From positions 1 through 64,000 of the forward strand of contig JBNMLP010000005.1 in the NCBI GenBank assembly GCA_050874905.1: a stretch of 64,000 bases of DNA. Direction: 5' to 3'. Positions 1-8,875 of this stretch are shown piece by piece. Under the pieces are notes generated by a model, which was not told where the DNA came from, did no database searches, and saw only the letters and a program-made list of their open reading frames with translations. Source of the DNA: NC2004 sp050874905. GTDB lineage: Bacteria; Bacillota; Clostridia; Lachnospirales; Lachnospiraceae. A program made the position numbers and the translations under genes. Within the stretch, counting starts at the first letter, position 1; every line of letters begins with the position of its first letter.

Positions 1-563
1 CCGTATACCGTCTTATATTCAGGAAAATATATATGGAACCAACGACTGATCCTGTTTTGGATTCTTGTAAGTTCCGCCTGTAACTGGAATCTTATGTTTG
101 ATGCTGTTCTAAGATCAGCATAAACACCATCCGGCAGGTACGGGATCATGTAGCGTCCCTCTCTTACCAGACCTGCAATCACTTTCGGATCCTTACGGTC
201 ATTTTTAGTTGGATCATTGTCGTCGAGTTCTTTCGATTTCTTGACATGATGGGGATTCACAAGAACCGGTTTCATCTCATTATCCTGAAGAAATTTTCCC
301 AGATTAAACCAGTAGTGACCGGTTGGTTCCATGCCCGGAACCAGCTTATCCTTCTCATGTTTTTCTTTGAGGTTCAGGATCCATTCCTTAAATGTCACAA
401 ATCCGGCCTCTGTGTTACTAAACTTAAATGGCTTCTTCGAATACTCGATCCCTCTGTAATCAAAAGCTCTGGCATAGTGCGTTTCACTTCCCACATCAAT
501 TCCGAGTACCAAAGTTTTTTCTGTAATTGCTTCAATTTTTGCATTCTGTGTGTTAGACTTCAT
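1..563 (-). mobile_element. IS110-family transposase, 5' part (gene runs off the left edge)
   Basis: The minus strand has an open frame from the ATG at 561-563 to the window edge (about 187 codons, no stop). The protein starts MKSNTQNAKIEAITEKTLV and carries the N-terminal DEDD/RuvC-like signature of IS110 transposases: GIDVGSETHYA near residue 20, MEPTGHYW near residue 80 and a NDRKDPKVIAGL segment near residue 118. These fit the acidic catalytic residues of the family. IS110 enzymes insert without classical terminal inverted repeats and, in recent work, are guided by a bridge RNA encoded in the non-coding end of the element. An AGAGAGG sequence lies about 8 bases before the ATG. The C-terminal Tnp20 domain with the catalytic serine would lie outside the window, so whether the gene is intact cannot be judged. 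Confidence 0.93.
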
Positions 564-581
564 TGTAGATACCTCTCTGTT

Positions 582-623
582 CAATAAGATTTTTACTAAC
601 TCGCCAAGTCAGTAATCTTATTG
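582..623 (-). other. Hairpin in the 5' leader of the IS110 transposase
   Basis: CAATAAGATT (582-591) and AATCTTATTG (614-623) are perfect 10-base inverted repeats. Inside them ACTAACT (595-601) pairs with AGTCAGT (607-613) with one G-U type pair, around a 5-base loop, giving about 17 pairs with a three-base bulge. The structure sits just upstream of the transposase ribosome binding site. In the IS110 group the leader upstream of the transposase encodes the bridge RNA, so this could be one of its stem-loops or a translational control hairpin. The pairing is seen; the role is inferred. Confidence 0.55.
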
Positions 624-754
624 TACTCTGAGGTATTTTCAATTTTCAACATCTACATTTTTTATTATACAGGAGCTCCTTTGAATGAATTTACATCAAC
701 TGATGCATAATTACATTCTAAAAGATTTATAATAAAGGTTTCTACTACCGGAAT

Positions 755-816
755 GGTGTTTTCCTAAAAAACGGATTTGCGGTTTCCTGCCGCCGGACAG
801 CAGGGACACGAACACC
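755..816. other. Second potential structured segment upstream of the IS110 gene
   Basis: GGTGTT (755-760) and AACACC (811-816) are inverted repeats enclosing a GC-rich inner hairpin CCTGC (786-790) / GCAGG (800-804). This is the only GC-rich patch in the 438-bp gene-free stretch 564-1001. It may belong to the non-coding end of the IS110 element or to old flanking DNA. Apart from this, the 582-623 hairpin and the coding remnant at 837-977, I see nothing in the stretch. Confidence 0.3.
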
Positions 817-836
817 AGATTATTCAAATAGCTTAG

Positions 837-977
837 ACACTTTCAAAAAAACAGTCAAATGCCATTATTGCAAACCGATACGATACTTCTTTAGACGATG
901 TCAAAGAAAAAGTATATACCAGAGATATTTTCTATCAGCTACTTTTGCAGAGAAATTTAGCCATTTTTAAAATATAA
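837..977 (+). pseudogene. Possible decayed 3' end of a gene (46 codons plus stop)
   Basis: A stop-free plus-strand stretch ends at TAA 975-977 and has protein-like composition: residues such as AIIANRYDTSLDDVKEKVYT followed by RDIFYQLLLQRNLAIFKI, with alternating charged and hydrophobic residues. It is preceded in frame by a TAG and has no start codon with a ribosome binding site. It looks like the C-terminus of a protein whose front was lost, perhaps when the IS110 copy arrived. The family is not recognisable. Confidence 0.3.
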
Positions 978-1001
978 TAATGGCATATACAAATAAAATA
1001 G

Positions 1002-1910
1002 CTATAGTTTACCAATTAAAAAGAACATAATAATGCGCATTTTTTTCATTAGCTTTAAACGTAAAATTTCATCATGAGCAAAAATTGAAAATATATTTCT
1101 CTTTATAACATCTTCCATCAGAGCAATATGTGAATTCTTACTTTTATTTCCATATATTTTGAAATATTCTTTAATCATATCACTTGACCTTACATATTGT
1201 GGTGTCATGTATAATCTAAAAAACTTTTTTATTCTCTCCACCTGATTTTTGCTAACACCACATGCATTATTACCATGAATAATATGTTTTATGTGTGATT
1301 TATAATCTACACAAACACTCCCTTCACATCTCGCAACCATATGAACCCATTGGTCATACGAAACATCTATATCAGGTCTTCCACGCAATAATATTTTCTG
1401 CAAAAAATAATTCCAAACCATAGTACACCCAAATGGAGAACTCCCAAGCATAAACAACTGTTCTAAAATTTTAAAATCATCTTTACTATTTGTATATAGA
1501 TACCCTTTTGAAGTTAAATTTATATCCACTAATTCTAGATTTGAAGCATACAAACATGGTTCATTTTTACTATTATCAATTTTTTTAATTGCTGCATCCA
1601 ACTTATTTCTATCCCAATAATCATCTTGATCAGCAATACAATAATAATCATATTTTTTTTCTCCAACAATATCATAAATTAATGTCAAAAAACTTCTTTT
1701 CCATCCAATATTCTCTCCCCAAACAACATACATATTATCTGGAAATTTTTCATAATATTCCTGGATTATCCTTTTAGTATCATCTTTCGATCCATCATCT
1801 CTGATATATAAATCAACAATAACATTTTGTTGTTCCCAAATAGTATCTAATTGTCTTGAAATAAATGCCTCACCATTATATGAAGACATCATAACACATA
1901 CTCTCTTCAT
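1002..1910 (-). CDS. Family 2 glycosyltransferase (rhamnosyltransferase-like)
   Basis: Probable GT-A glycosyltransferase adding a sugar from a nucleotide donor to the lipid-linked repeat unit at the cytoplasmic membrane face. The N-terminus shows a GT2 core: MMSSYNGEAF, then IRDDGSKDDT near residue 40 and the DxD-bearing ADQDDYWD near residue 100. This pattern is common in rhamnosyltransferases of O-antigen and capsule loci, but the sugar cannot be fixed from sequence. The start at 1910 (MKRVCVMMSSYNG) is chosen because GGAAGG lies 8-9 bases upstream. The frame remains open to an ATG at 1958, but that one lacks a ribosome binding site. It is the last gene of the polysaccharide operon and strongly AT-rich. 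Confidence 0.85.
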   Translation of the reverse strand: MKRVCVMMSSYNGEAFISRQLDTIWEQQNVIVDLYIRDDGSKDDTKRIIQEYYEKFPDNMYVVWGENIGWKRSFLTLIYDIVGEKKYDYYCIADQDDYWDRNKLDAAIKKIDNSKNEPCLYASNLELVDINLTSKGYLYTNSKDDFKILEQLFMLGSSPFGCTMVWNYFLQKILLRGRPDIDVSYDQWVHMVARCEGSVCVDYKSHIKHIIHGNNACGVSKNQVERIKKFFRLYMTPQYVRSSDMIKEYFKIYGNKSKNSHIALMEDVIKRNIFSIFAHDEILRLKLMKKMRIIMFFLIGKL

Positions 1911-2122
1911 TCTATTTTCCCTTCCTATAATTTCAATGTGAATCTTCTCATCTGACAACTAAATAAACCTTAAATTGTTCAATTCAAAAACAACGTTGTT
2001 GATTTATAATTACTATCCTTTAAGGAAAAATCATACAACAACAATTCCAAGTTGACACACATTATGGTATTATAGCTTCTTTAATATTCACAACCCATAG
2101 CTAACAAAAGTAAATACTTAAA

Positions 2123-3241
2123 TTATACCTGCAACAGATTTTCACATAATTTCAATGCACTAAATATAACTGCATCCATATCATAATACTTATACTCTCC
2201 CAAGCGACCACCAAAAATCACTCCACACTCTTTTTCTGCAAGCTTTTTATATGAGTTATATAATATATTATTTTTTTCGTCGTTTATAGGATAATATGGT
2301 TCATCTCCCCTTTTCCACTCAGATGAGTACTCTTTACTAATTACAGTCTTCGATAATTCATTACCATCAGAATCTTTTCCAAACTCAAACCACTTATGCT
2401 CAATAATTCTTGTATAGGGAGTTTCTGAATCGGTATAATTTACTGCAGCATTCCCCTGAAAATTTGGCATATCTAATGTTTCATTTTCAAAGCGCACTGA
2501 TCTATACTCTAATGCGCCTAATTGATAACCAAAATATGCATCAATCGGTCCTGTATATATAATCTTTTGGGCCACTCCACTAAACTTTTCTTTTTCCAGC
2601 AAATAATCAGTTTCCAACAACACATCAACACCTTCTAATAGATTACCAACAAACTTTGTATATCCTCCAACCGGTATCCCTTGATATGTTGAATTAAAAT
2701 AATTATTATCGAATGTAAATCTTACTGGCAAGCGTCTAATAATAAAGGCAGGCAACTCCTTGCAATCTCTCCCCCATTGTTTTTCAGTATAACCCTTTAT
2801 TAGCTTCGTAAAAATATCTTTACCAACCAGAGAAATTGCCTGTTCCTCCAAATTTGACGGCTCTATTATTCCTGCCTCATTCTTTTGCTCTTCTATTTTT
2901 ACTTTTGCTTCCTCCGGAGTTACAACTCCCCACATTTTATTAAATGTATACATATTAAAAGGCAGTGAATAAAGTTCACCTTTATAATTTGCCACTGGTG
3001 AATTAGTAAATCGGTTAAATGTTGCAAAATTATTAACATAGTTCCATACTTTTTCATTATTTGTATGAAAAATGTGAGCACCATATTTATGTACATTAAT
3101 TCCTTCAACAGATTGTGTATAAACATTGCCTGCAATATGATTCCTCTTATCAATCACCAAAACACTCTTTCCTGCATCTGTCATTTGTCTTGCAAATACT
3201 GCACCAAACAAACCAGCACCTACAACTAGATAATCATACAT
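2123..3241 (-). CDS. glf: UDP-galactopyranose mutase
   Basis: FAD enzyme interconverting UDP-galactopyranose and UDP-galactofuranose, supplying Galf for the glycan. The 372-residue length is typical of bacterial Glf. The N-terminal dinucleotide-binding motif VGAGLFGAVFARQ (residues 7-19) is followed by KRNHIAGNVYT, GAHIFHTN near residue 56 and EKQWGRD near residue 153, all family hallmarks. An AAAGGAG site lies 7 bases before the ATG. It follows the flippase gene by a single base, so the two are co-transcribed. Its presence predicts galactofuranose in the polymer made by this locus. Confidence 0.96.
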   Translation of the reverse strand: MYDYLVVGAGLFGAVFARQMTDAGKSVLVIDKRNHIAGNVYTQSVEGINVHKYGAHIFHTNNEKVWNYVNNFATFNRFTNSPVANYKGELYSLPFNMYTFNKMWGVVTPEEAKVKIEEQKNEAGIIEPSNLEEQAISLVGKDIFTKLIKGYTEKQWGRDCKELPAFIIRRLPVRFTFDNNYFNSTYQGIPVGGYTKFVGNLLEGVDVLLETDYLLEKEKFSGVAQKIIYTGPIDAYFGYQLGALEYRSVRFENETLDMPNFQGNAAVNYTDSETPYTRIIEHKWFEFGKDSDGNELSKTVISKEYSSEWKRGDEPYYPINDEKNNILYNSYKKLAEKECGVIFGGRLGEYKYYDMDAVIFSALKLCENLLQV

Positions 3242-3242
3242 G

Positions 3243-4697
3243 TTATTTCTCCTTTATAACTTCTCTAAGAACAATTTTAAAAAAGTTCTTCATTTCTTTT
3301 CCAACCTCAAACGGCTTAGTAATTATGTAGATAAAAGCTGTCATAATTAGATATACAATCGCACCTAGCAAAACTTTAATAATAATCTCTGCAAAGCAAG
3401 ACACATTAAAATTCAACATACTCAAGAAGCAAAACATAAAAATTCCTGACAAAACATATGGTATCGTATTGGCGATCATTTTTTTTATGTTAAACTCATT
3501 TCTTATACAAAAAACCTGATAAATGCATACAACGATTTCCGCAAATAGTGTTGCAATAGCGGCTCCACAAGCTCCAAATTTCCCAATCAATACACTATTG
3601 AGTAATAAATTAATAATCGCTCCCATAAAAACTGATATTATATATATTTTATCCTTTTTTTGTGGGATTAAATATTGTGTTCTTATAACATTAGCAAAAG
3701 CTAAAAAAACACAACTCGGTAACAGAATTTTTAAAAGTATACTACAAGGAGCCAATTCTTTTCCTAAAAAAAAGCGAACAAACGGCTTTGAAATTCCCAT
3801 AATTCCAAAGCTTGCCGCCGATGAACACAACACCACGCCTATTAATGAAAAGTTGATATATTTTTTTATTTCCTCCACTTTTCCTTTTGCACTAAGCATT
3901 GACATTTTAGGCAACATAACTATTCCCAAAGAATTTATCAATGTCATCGGAATTTGCATAATACGTTCGGTATATTCATAGTACCCTACCTGAGTCATTG
4001 AACTCATTCTTCCCAGCATAATCTTATCCATATACTTATACAAACTAATAGCAATAACGGGAACAAATAATATAAAATTTGATTTAACATGACCGAGTAC
4101 ATCTAATCTTGAAATTTTACATCTTTTAATAAACCTCTTCAAAAAAGGCCACAAAACCAACTGTCCACATAGTGTCCCCATAACAGAAATAAAAGCATAT
4201 ACTAACAAATCATCTTTGTTTTTTACAAAAACAAAAATTAATATAGTCGTTATTACTCTGATAACAGAATTTCTTAAAACAGTAAGTTTAAACTCTTCAA
4301 GACCATAGAAGAACCAATTAATATCCAATATTGCTGCCAGAACAGGAATATATAAAATCCAGGTAAGTAAATCATTACTAAATCCAAAAGCATATAAAAA
4401 ATATAATGTAGAAACAACTATTCCTGTCACATGCTGCATACAATAAATAGACCAAAAAGTTTTTGACAATAATTCCTTATTGTCCCTTACTGTAGCAATT
4501 GTTCTATTTCCATAATTATTTAATCCCAACATAACAAATAAAATAAAATATGTTGTTATAGTATACGAATAAGAATATATTCCTGTTTTTTCAGCTCCTA
4601 ATACCCGCGCCAAATAAGGTGTTGTAATTATTGGAATCAAGATATTAAGTATCTGGCTAAAGGTATTATAAAAAAAATTTTTCTTTACGCTTCCCAT
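3243..4697 (-). CDS. wzx: Wzx-type oligosaccharide flippase
   Basis: Multi-spanning membrane protein (about 484 residues, 12-14 hydrophobic segments) of the polysaccharide-exporter (MOP) superfamily. It is expected to flip undecaprenyl-diphosphate-linked repeat units to the outer face. The N-terminal region (IPIITTPYLARVLGAEKTGI near residue 25) is the classic RfbX/Wzx start. The start at 4697 (MGSVKKNFFYN) is preferred over an ATG six bases earlier because AAGGA then sits at proper spacing. It is packed between a glycosyltransferase gene and glf. Wzx proteins diverge quickly, so the family is firm but the substrate is not. Confidence 0.92.
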   Translation of the reverse strand: MGSVKKNFFYNTFSQILNILIPIITTPYLARVLGAEKTGIYSYSYTITTYFILFVMLGLNNYGNRTIATVRDNKELLSKTFWSIYCMQHVTGIVVSTLYFLYAFGFSNDLLTWILYIPVLAAILDINWFFYGLEEFKLTVLRNSVIRVITTILIFVFVKNKDDLLVYAFISVMGTLCGQLVLWPFLKRFIKRCKISRLDVLGHVKSNFILFVPVIAISLYKYMDKIMLGRMSSMTQVGYYEYTERIMQIPMTLINSLGIVMLPKMSMLSAKGKVEEIKKYINFSLIGVVLCSSAASFGIMGISKPFVRFFLGKELAPCSILLKILLPSCVFLAFANVIRTQYLIPQKKDKIYIISVFMGAIINLLLNSVLIGKFGACGAAIATLFAEIVVCIYQVFCIRNEFNIKKMIANTIPYVLSGIFMFCFLSMLNFNVSCFAEIIIKVLLGAIVYLIMTAFIYIITKPFEVGKEMKNFFKIVLREVIKEK

Positions 4698-4705
4698 AAT
4701 CATCC

Positions 4706-5686
4706 TTATTTAAACTGCATTATTTTAGTAATAGTTTTAATTTCACTTACAAATTTGCTTTCTTCTTCTTTGATTTCTTCTCGATATGCAGCAAAATCTT
4801 TTTTTGCTGTTTCATATTCTCTCAAACAATACTCTATACATTTTTTTATTGTTCCTAAATTCTCATCTTTCATTTCTATCTTATATTCATGAGGAATATT
4901 AACATCCTTATCATTACCTGCCGCCCCTTCCAAATTTGTAATTATGCAACAACCTGAAATTGCCGCCTCCCTTGGTATTCTATCTTTCCCTGGATGATTA
5001 CCAAAATCAATATATACCTTTGACTTTTTCATCATTTCAGCCATTTCGTTATGGCTTAATCCAATCAAAGGAACATACTTTATATTTGGAGTATAATCCA
5101 TAATTTTTTTTGTAAATTCCATCCCCTTTTTAGGATTATACAACACAATATTTTCTTTTACATAGCGATCTTCATCACAGGATTCACTTATAAACTCCGA
5201 ACTCAAATAATCAGACAAACTGTATATTTTTTCCTCTTGTATTCCATGCAGCAATAAAAATTCACGTGCATATTCAGACTGAACACAATGTATGTAAGAA
5301 TTTCTGAAGGGATTATACTTATTTTGTCTCATTCCAAAGGGGGCATATAATTTAGCATATTTTGTATTCATTGATTTATAATAGTTATCAACGCTCAACC
5401 ACCATATAATAATTTTCGATTTCTTAAACTTTGGCAAAAACCATAATGCTCCTTCTGGCAATACAACAGTATTTTCTTCTTTGTCTTCAATTCTTTCGAC
5501 TTTTTCACAATGATATCTGGAATATGCTTGAATAAGCTTATCATCTATTTGGGTAGTTGGAAATTTTAATTTCCCATAATATACCATTTTTGCTTCAATT
5601 TTCATATTATTTAAATGAAAACATAATTGATGAAGCAATTCCGGTCCTCCACTTACACAATTCGCATTTGCAACAATATAAATCAT
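4706..5686 (-). CDS. Putative GT-B-type glycosyltransferase
   Basis: A 326-residue protein with no textbook motif set. It starts MIYIVANANCVSGGPELLHQ, resembling the glycine-rich N-terminal loop of GT-B enzymes. Its C-terminal half contains a PREAAISGCCIIT stretch near residue 240 that matches the position of the GT4-type nucleotide-sugar loop (E-A-x-x-x-G-x-x-x-I). No signal peptide or membrane segment is evident, so it is likely cytoplasmic or membrane-associated. Its place between wzy and wzx and an AAAGGAG ribosome site support a role in repeat-unit assembly. Donor and acceptor are unknown. Confidence 0.7.
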   Translation of the reverse strand: MIYIVANANCVSGGPELLHQLCFHLNNMKIEAKMVYYGKLKFPTTQIDDKLIQAYSRYHCEKVERIEDKEENTVVLPEGALWFLPKFKKSKIIIWWLSVDNYYKSMNTKYAKLYAPFGMRQNKYNPFRNSYIHCVQSEYAREFLLLHGIQEEKIYSLSDYLSSEFISESCDEDRYVKENIVLYNPKKGMEFTKKIMDYTPNIKYVPLIGLSHNEMAEMMKKSKVYIDFGNHPGKDRIPREAAISGCCIITNLEGAAGNDKDVNIPHEYKIEMKDENLGTIKKCIEYCLREYETAKKDFAAYREEIKEEESKFVSEIKTITKIMQFK

Positions 5687-5710
5687 TCCAATCTCCTTTT
5701 CTAATTTTAC

Positions 5711-6961
5711 TTAATGCTTATAATATAATTTTACACCTTTTAAACTAAACCTTCCTAAAAAGCCAAAAAAGATAATATACAAAAATCCTATGGCAAATCT
5801 GATTCCCATCCACTGGAATCTGACCATGCTAAACAACATTGCATATTGCAGAAAAGCAATTAAAACTTTTGAAAACGCATTATTTTTTTCACAATTTGAA
5901 TTATACAAACAACAAACAATAATTCCAAACAACATAGAACATACAATAATTCCCCAAAATCCGAAATCCAAGTAGAATTGTCCAATAAAACTATAAAAAG
6001 AGTTTGTTCTTTCATCAGGAGAAACATTCTTTGCATATTCAAAATAATATATGTATAAATCTGCCTTATCAAATGTCGGAAAACTCAACGTTTTATTCCC
6101 CCAATTCTGAATTGCATTAGGAAAAATCCTTAAAAATCCATTAAATGATAAGGTACCATATGTCAATCCGCCAGTAAAATGACTATCAGATTTCGTAATT
6201 AAACCATCCAATAGTGGCACACAAGTACACAAATAGAAATAGGCAGAACGAACCAATCTTATGCCTAATCCCGAAGCCAGCAGAATAATACCCATTGACA
6301 GCCCAACAATTATTTTTATTTTTCTTCTAAACCTTTCAACTATTTCATTTCTGTAGCGGATCATTATCATTGATAATAGTGATATTACAAAAAAAAGAAC
6401 TCTTGCTCTGCTTCCGGTTGATAAAAATGTGAAAATATTTAAAATCAGACCAGAAATTATAATAAAAATTTGGCTTCTATCATAAATAATCAAATAACTA
6501 ACCAAAGCAATCAAGAAAAAATTGAATGGATCAAATATATAAAGAGAAAAGACATCCATCCCCTCAGTTAAAATTGCTTTTGCATTCATTAATGACCAAC
6601 CTTGAGATAATAGCATTTGTATTTTAACAACATATTTTGGTAACTGATAAATGATATCAGCAGCAATTAAAATTTTCACAAAAAAATAGCCAGATTCAGT
6701 CATTTTTCTATTATCACTTTTTATACATTTCACTGGTACAAATTTATCTGCTACACAATATCCTAATGTAAAAAAAATTACTCCCAGTATTATTGCAATT
6801 TGTGTTAAATCATCTACATCATATATTTCAAACAATTTTAGACTATAAAAAAAACATATATTGGCCCAAAGCAACCCAAACAATGTCATTGGACACCATC
6901 TATTTTTTTTATACTCTAAATAAGAAATTGAAAACATTATAATTGAAAAAATAAATAACAT
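5711..6961 (-). CDS. wzy: Wzy-like polysaccharide polymerase
   Basis: A 416-residue, very hydrophobic protein with roughly ten or more membrane segments and a larger outward loop around residues 240-330. This is the usual layout of oligosaccharide repeat-unit polymerases (O-antigen polymerase/ligase family). It should link flipped repeat units on the outer face of the membrane. Sequence motifs in this family are weak, so the call rests on topology and on the locus having Wzx and Wzz-type partners but no other polymerase. The ATG at 6961 follows GAGG by 7 bases; the preceding GTG codon at 6964 is not favoured. Confidence 0.8.
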   Translation of the reverse strand: MLFIFSIIMFSISYLEYKKNRWCPMTLFGLLWANICFFYSLKLFEIYDVDDLTQIAIILGVIFFTLGYCVADKFVPVKCIKSDNRKMTESGYFFVKILIAADIIYQLPKYVVKIQMLLSQGWSLMNAKAILTEGMDVFSLYIFDPFNFFLIALVSYLIIYDRSQIFIIISGLILNIFTFLSTGSRARVLFFVISLLSMIMIRYRNEIVERFRRKIKIIVGLSMGIILLASGLGIRLVRSAYFYLCTCVPLLDGLITKSDSHFTGGLTYGTLSFNGFLRIFPNAIQNWGNKTLSFPTFDKADLYIYYFEYAKNVSPDERTNSFYSFIGQFYLDFGFWGIIVCSMLFGIIVCCLYNSNCEKNNAFSKVLIAFLQYAMLFSMVRFQWMGIRFAIGFLYIIFFGFLGRFSLKGVKLYYKH

Positions 6962-6970
6962 CACATAACC

Positions 6971-7975
6971 TCATTTTCTTTTTATCCTGCGAAAAAAAAT
7001 TGCAATCATGAAAAATTTATACACAACAGAAAACTGCTTTAATTCAATCAATTTAAAGAGTAAAAACCATTTATTGCCAAATTTAATTTTTTTTATGTAC
7101 TCATCATAAATAGGCATTTCAGCAATTTTTTTTAATTGAGATTGATCTTCTCCAGCTTTAACAATCCTATACATAGAAACAATTAGATTAAATAATATTT
7201 CATTTGTATATAATTTTTCTATGTTTTTTGTTCGTACTTTGGGGTGTTCCATAAAAAATATGTATCTTGCCTCAATAACATTATATAATTGCATTGGATT
7301 ATTTTTATATGATGCAATATGATCAAGTCTATACATATATAATGGTTTGTTTATATATTTTATACTTTTTGCATAATAGAATGCATACATGTTAAAAATA
7401 TTATCCTGAGCCCGGCGCAAATCTTTATTAAATTGTAAAGAATATGCCTCCAAAAAATCTTTTCTATACAATTTCCCCCAAGGAACACCTAATGCTGTTG
7501 TTATGGGTTGAGGATGGTGTGCTGACATTGAAATTAATTGCTCATACAAAATTGATTTATTTTGTTCCTCAAAAGTACATTCCCCATCTAAAAAAAACTC
7601 TTCATATTCCATTGTATCATCAAATACAGTACAAGAACAAGCTACAATATCATAACCTCTTTCCGCCTCTTTAACAAGCGTATCGACTAAAGTATGTGAC
7701 ACTTTATCATCCGCATCAACAAACATTATATATTTTCCCTTTGAATGCTTCATTCCTAAATTCCGTGCAACCGCAACTCCAGAATTTTTCTGAAAAAAAT
7801 AATGTATTTTATCATTTTCCAATTGCATTTTTCTAATAATTTCTTTGGTGTTATCAGTTGATCCATCATCCACTATTATTACTTCATAGTCATTATAATT
7901 TTGATGGATAATACTGTATACACAATCAACAATGTAATTCCCTGCGTTATATGCCGGTATCACAATTGAAACCAT
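6971..7975 (-). CDS. Family 2 glycosyltransferase
   Basis: A clear GT-A/GT2 enzyme of 334 residues. SIVIPAYNAGNYI lies at the start, IIVDDGSTDNT near residue 35 and the metal-binding MFVDADDKVS near residue 85, with a C-terminal region typical of capsule EpsJ/CpsI-like transferases. The ATG at 7975 (MVSIVIPAYN) is chosen because GGAAAGGAG lies directly upstream. A TTG 18 bases earlier would bury this ribosome site inside the gene. It likely adds one sugar of the repeat unit at the cytoplasmic membrane face. The specificity is not predictable. Confidence 0.92.
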   Translation of the reverse strand: MVSIVIPAYNAGNYIVDCVYSIIHQNYNDYEVIIVDDGSTDNTKEIIRKMQLENDKIHYFFQKNSGVAVARNLGMKHSKGKYIMFVDADDKVSHTLVDTLVKEAERGYDIVACSCTVFDDTMEYEEFFLDGECTFEEQNKSILYEQLISMSAHHPQPITTALGVPWGKLYRKDFLEAYSLQFNKDLRRAQDNIFNMYAFYYAKSIKYINKPLYMYRLDHIASYKNNPMQLYNVIEARYIFFMEHPKVRTKNIEKLYTNEILFNLIVSMYRIVKAGEDQSQLKKIAEMPIYDEYIKKIKFGNKWFLLFKLIELKQFSVVYKFFMIAIFFRRIKRK

Positions 7976-8002
7976 GCTTGCTCTCCTTTCCAAAAGTTTT
8001 TT

Positions 8003-8845
8003 CTACTTTATTTTCATTAGTTCCATATATTTCTGAACTTCAGACCTATATTTTTCGCTAATTGAAGTATTGCTAATACATTTTTTTATTAACGATTTTA
8101 CTTTTACTGGGACAAAACCATTTAAAATCTGTTTAATTCTATATTTGAAAAAAACATATTTGGTCATATCTTGTCTCTGAGCTTTAAATTTATAGTTTTG
8201 TTTTTCAAATATTTTTTTAACAGATGGTAACAAATTTCCCTGAACATATCCATGTCTTAAATTTAAAGGATTTGTATAATCGAACATACATCCTTTCAAA
8301 AAATAATCACTATGTGCTATCTTAGAAACACTGTAAATGCCTTCAAATATCCATGCATTATAATTTTCTTTTCCTATACATTCACATAAAAAATCTTTCT
8401 GCCAAAATGAAGGTTGACAACTAACTGTATATTCTGCATTTTGTTTAATAGGTGATAACTTTTTATTTTTATCTTTCCAGTTTAAAAAATCAGGAATCGT
8501 CATTTTGTAGTACTTCCAACTGTTCTTATCCATAAGTTTTAAGATATCTACTACTTTTTCAGTATTTACATCTTCACTAAAGAAAAAATCTTCTAACAGC
8601 AGCAAATAATATTCACAATCTATTTTATCAAGAGCTACTTGAACTTTTTTGCTGTATTCAGCATTCTTTCCTGCATGAATTACTGTTACATTATAATCTT
8701 TATCATAACAAAGCTTTTTTTCATTATTAACAATGTAAACAGGATAAGGATTGTTCTTCCATTTTAATTCTAGCAGTTCAAGGAAATCTTCCCAGATATC
8801 ATAGTATCCATCATAAAATATTCCTACAATCGCTAATTTGTTCAT
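8003..8845 (-). CDS. Putative glycosyltransferase of the capsule locus
   Basis: A 280-residue soluble protein starting MNKLAIVGIFYDGYYDIWED. It shows a possible GT-A fold: a central YYLLLLEDFFFSED segment near residue 80 sits where a DxD motif is expected (LEDFF), and a conserved-looking NLRHGYVQG stretch lies near residue 195. I do not recognise a named family with certainty. Position inside the operon (AGGAG 9 bases upstream of the ATG, 27-bp gap to the downstream gene) argues for a transferase or sugar-modifying role. It could equally modify the glycan without being a transferase. Confidence 0.55.
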   Translation of the reverse strand: MNKLAIVGIFYDGYYDIWEDFLELLELKWKNNPYPVYIVNNEKKLCYDKDYNVTVIHAGKNAEYSKKVQVALDKIDCEYYLLLLEDFFFSEDVNTEKVVDILKLMDKNSWKYYKMTIPDFLNWKDKNKKLSPIKQNAEYTVSCQPSFWQKDFLCECIGKENYNAWIFEGIYSVSKIAHSDYFLKGCMFDYTNPLNLRHGYVQGNLLPSVKKIFEKQNYKFKAQRQDMTKYVFFKYRIKQILNGFVPVKVKSLIKKCISNTSISEKYRSEVQKYMELMKIK

Positions 8846-8875
8846 AAAAACACACTCCTAACATTAATACATTTC

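Noticed and set aside
246..587. 113-codon plus-strand open frame
   Set aside because: It is the complementary shadow of the IS110 transposase, which has clear family motifs on the minus strand.
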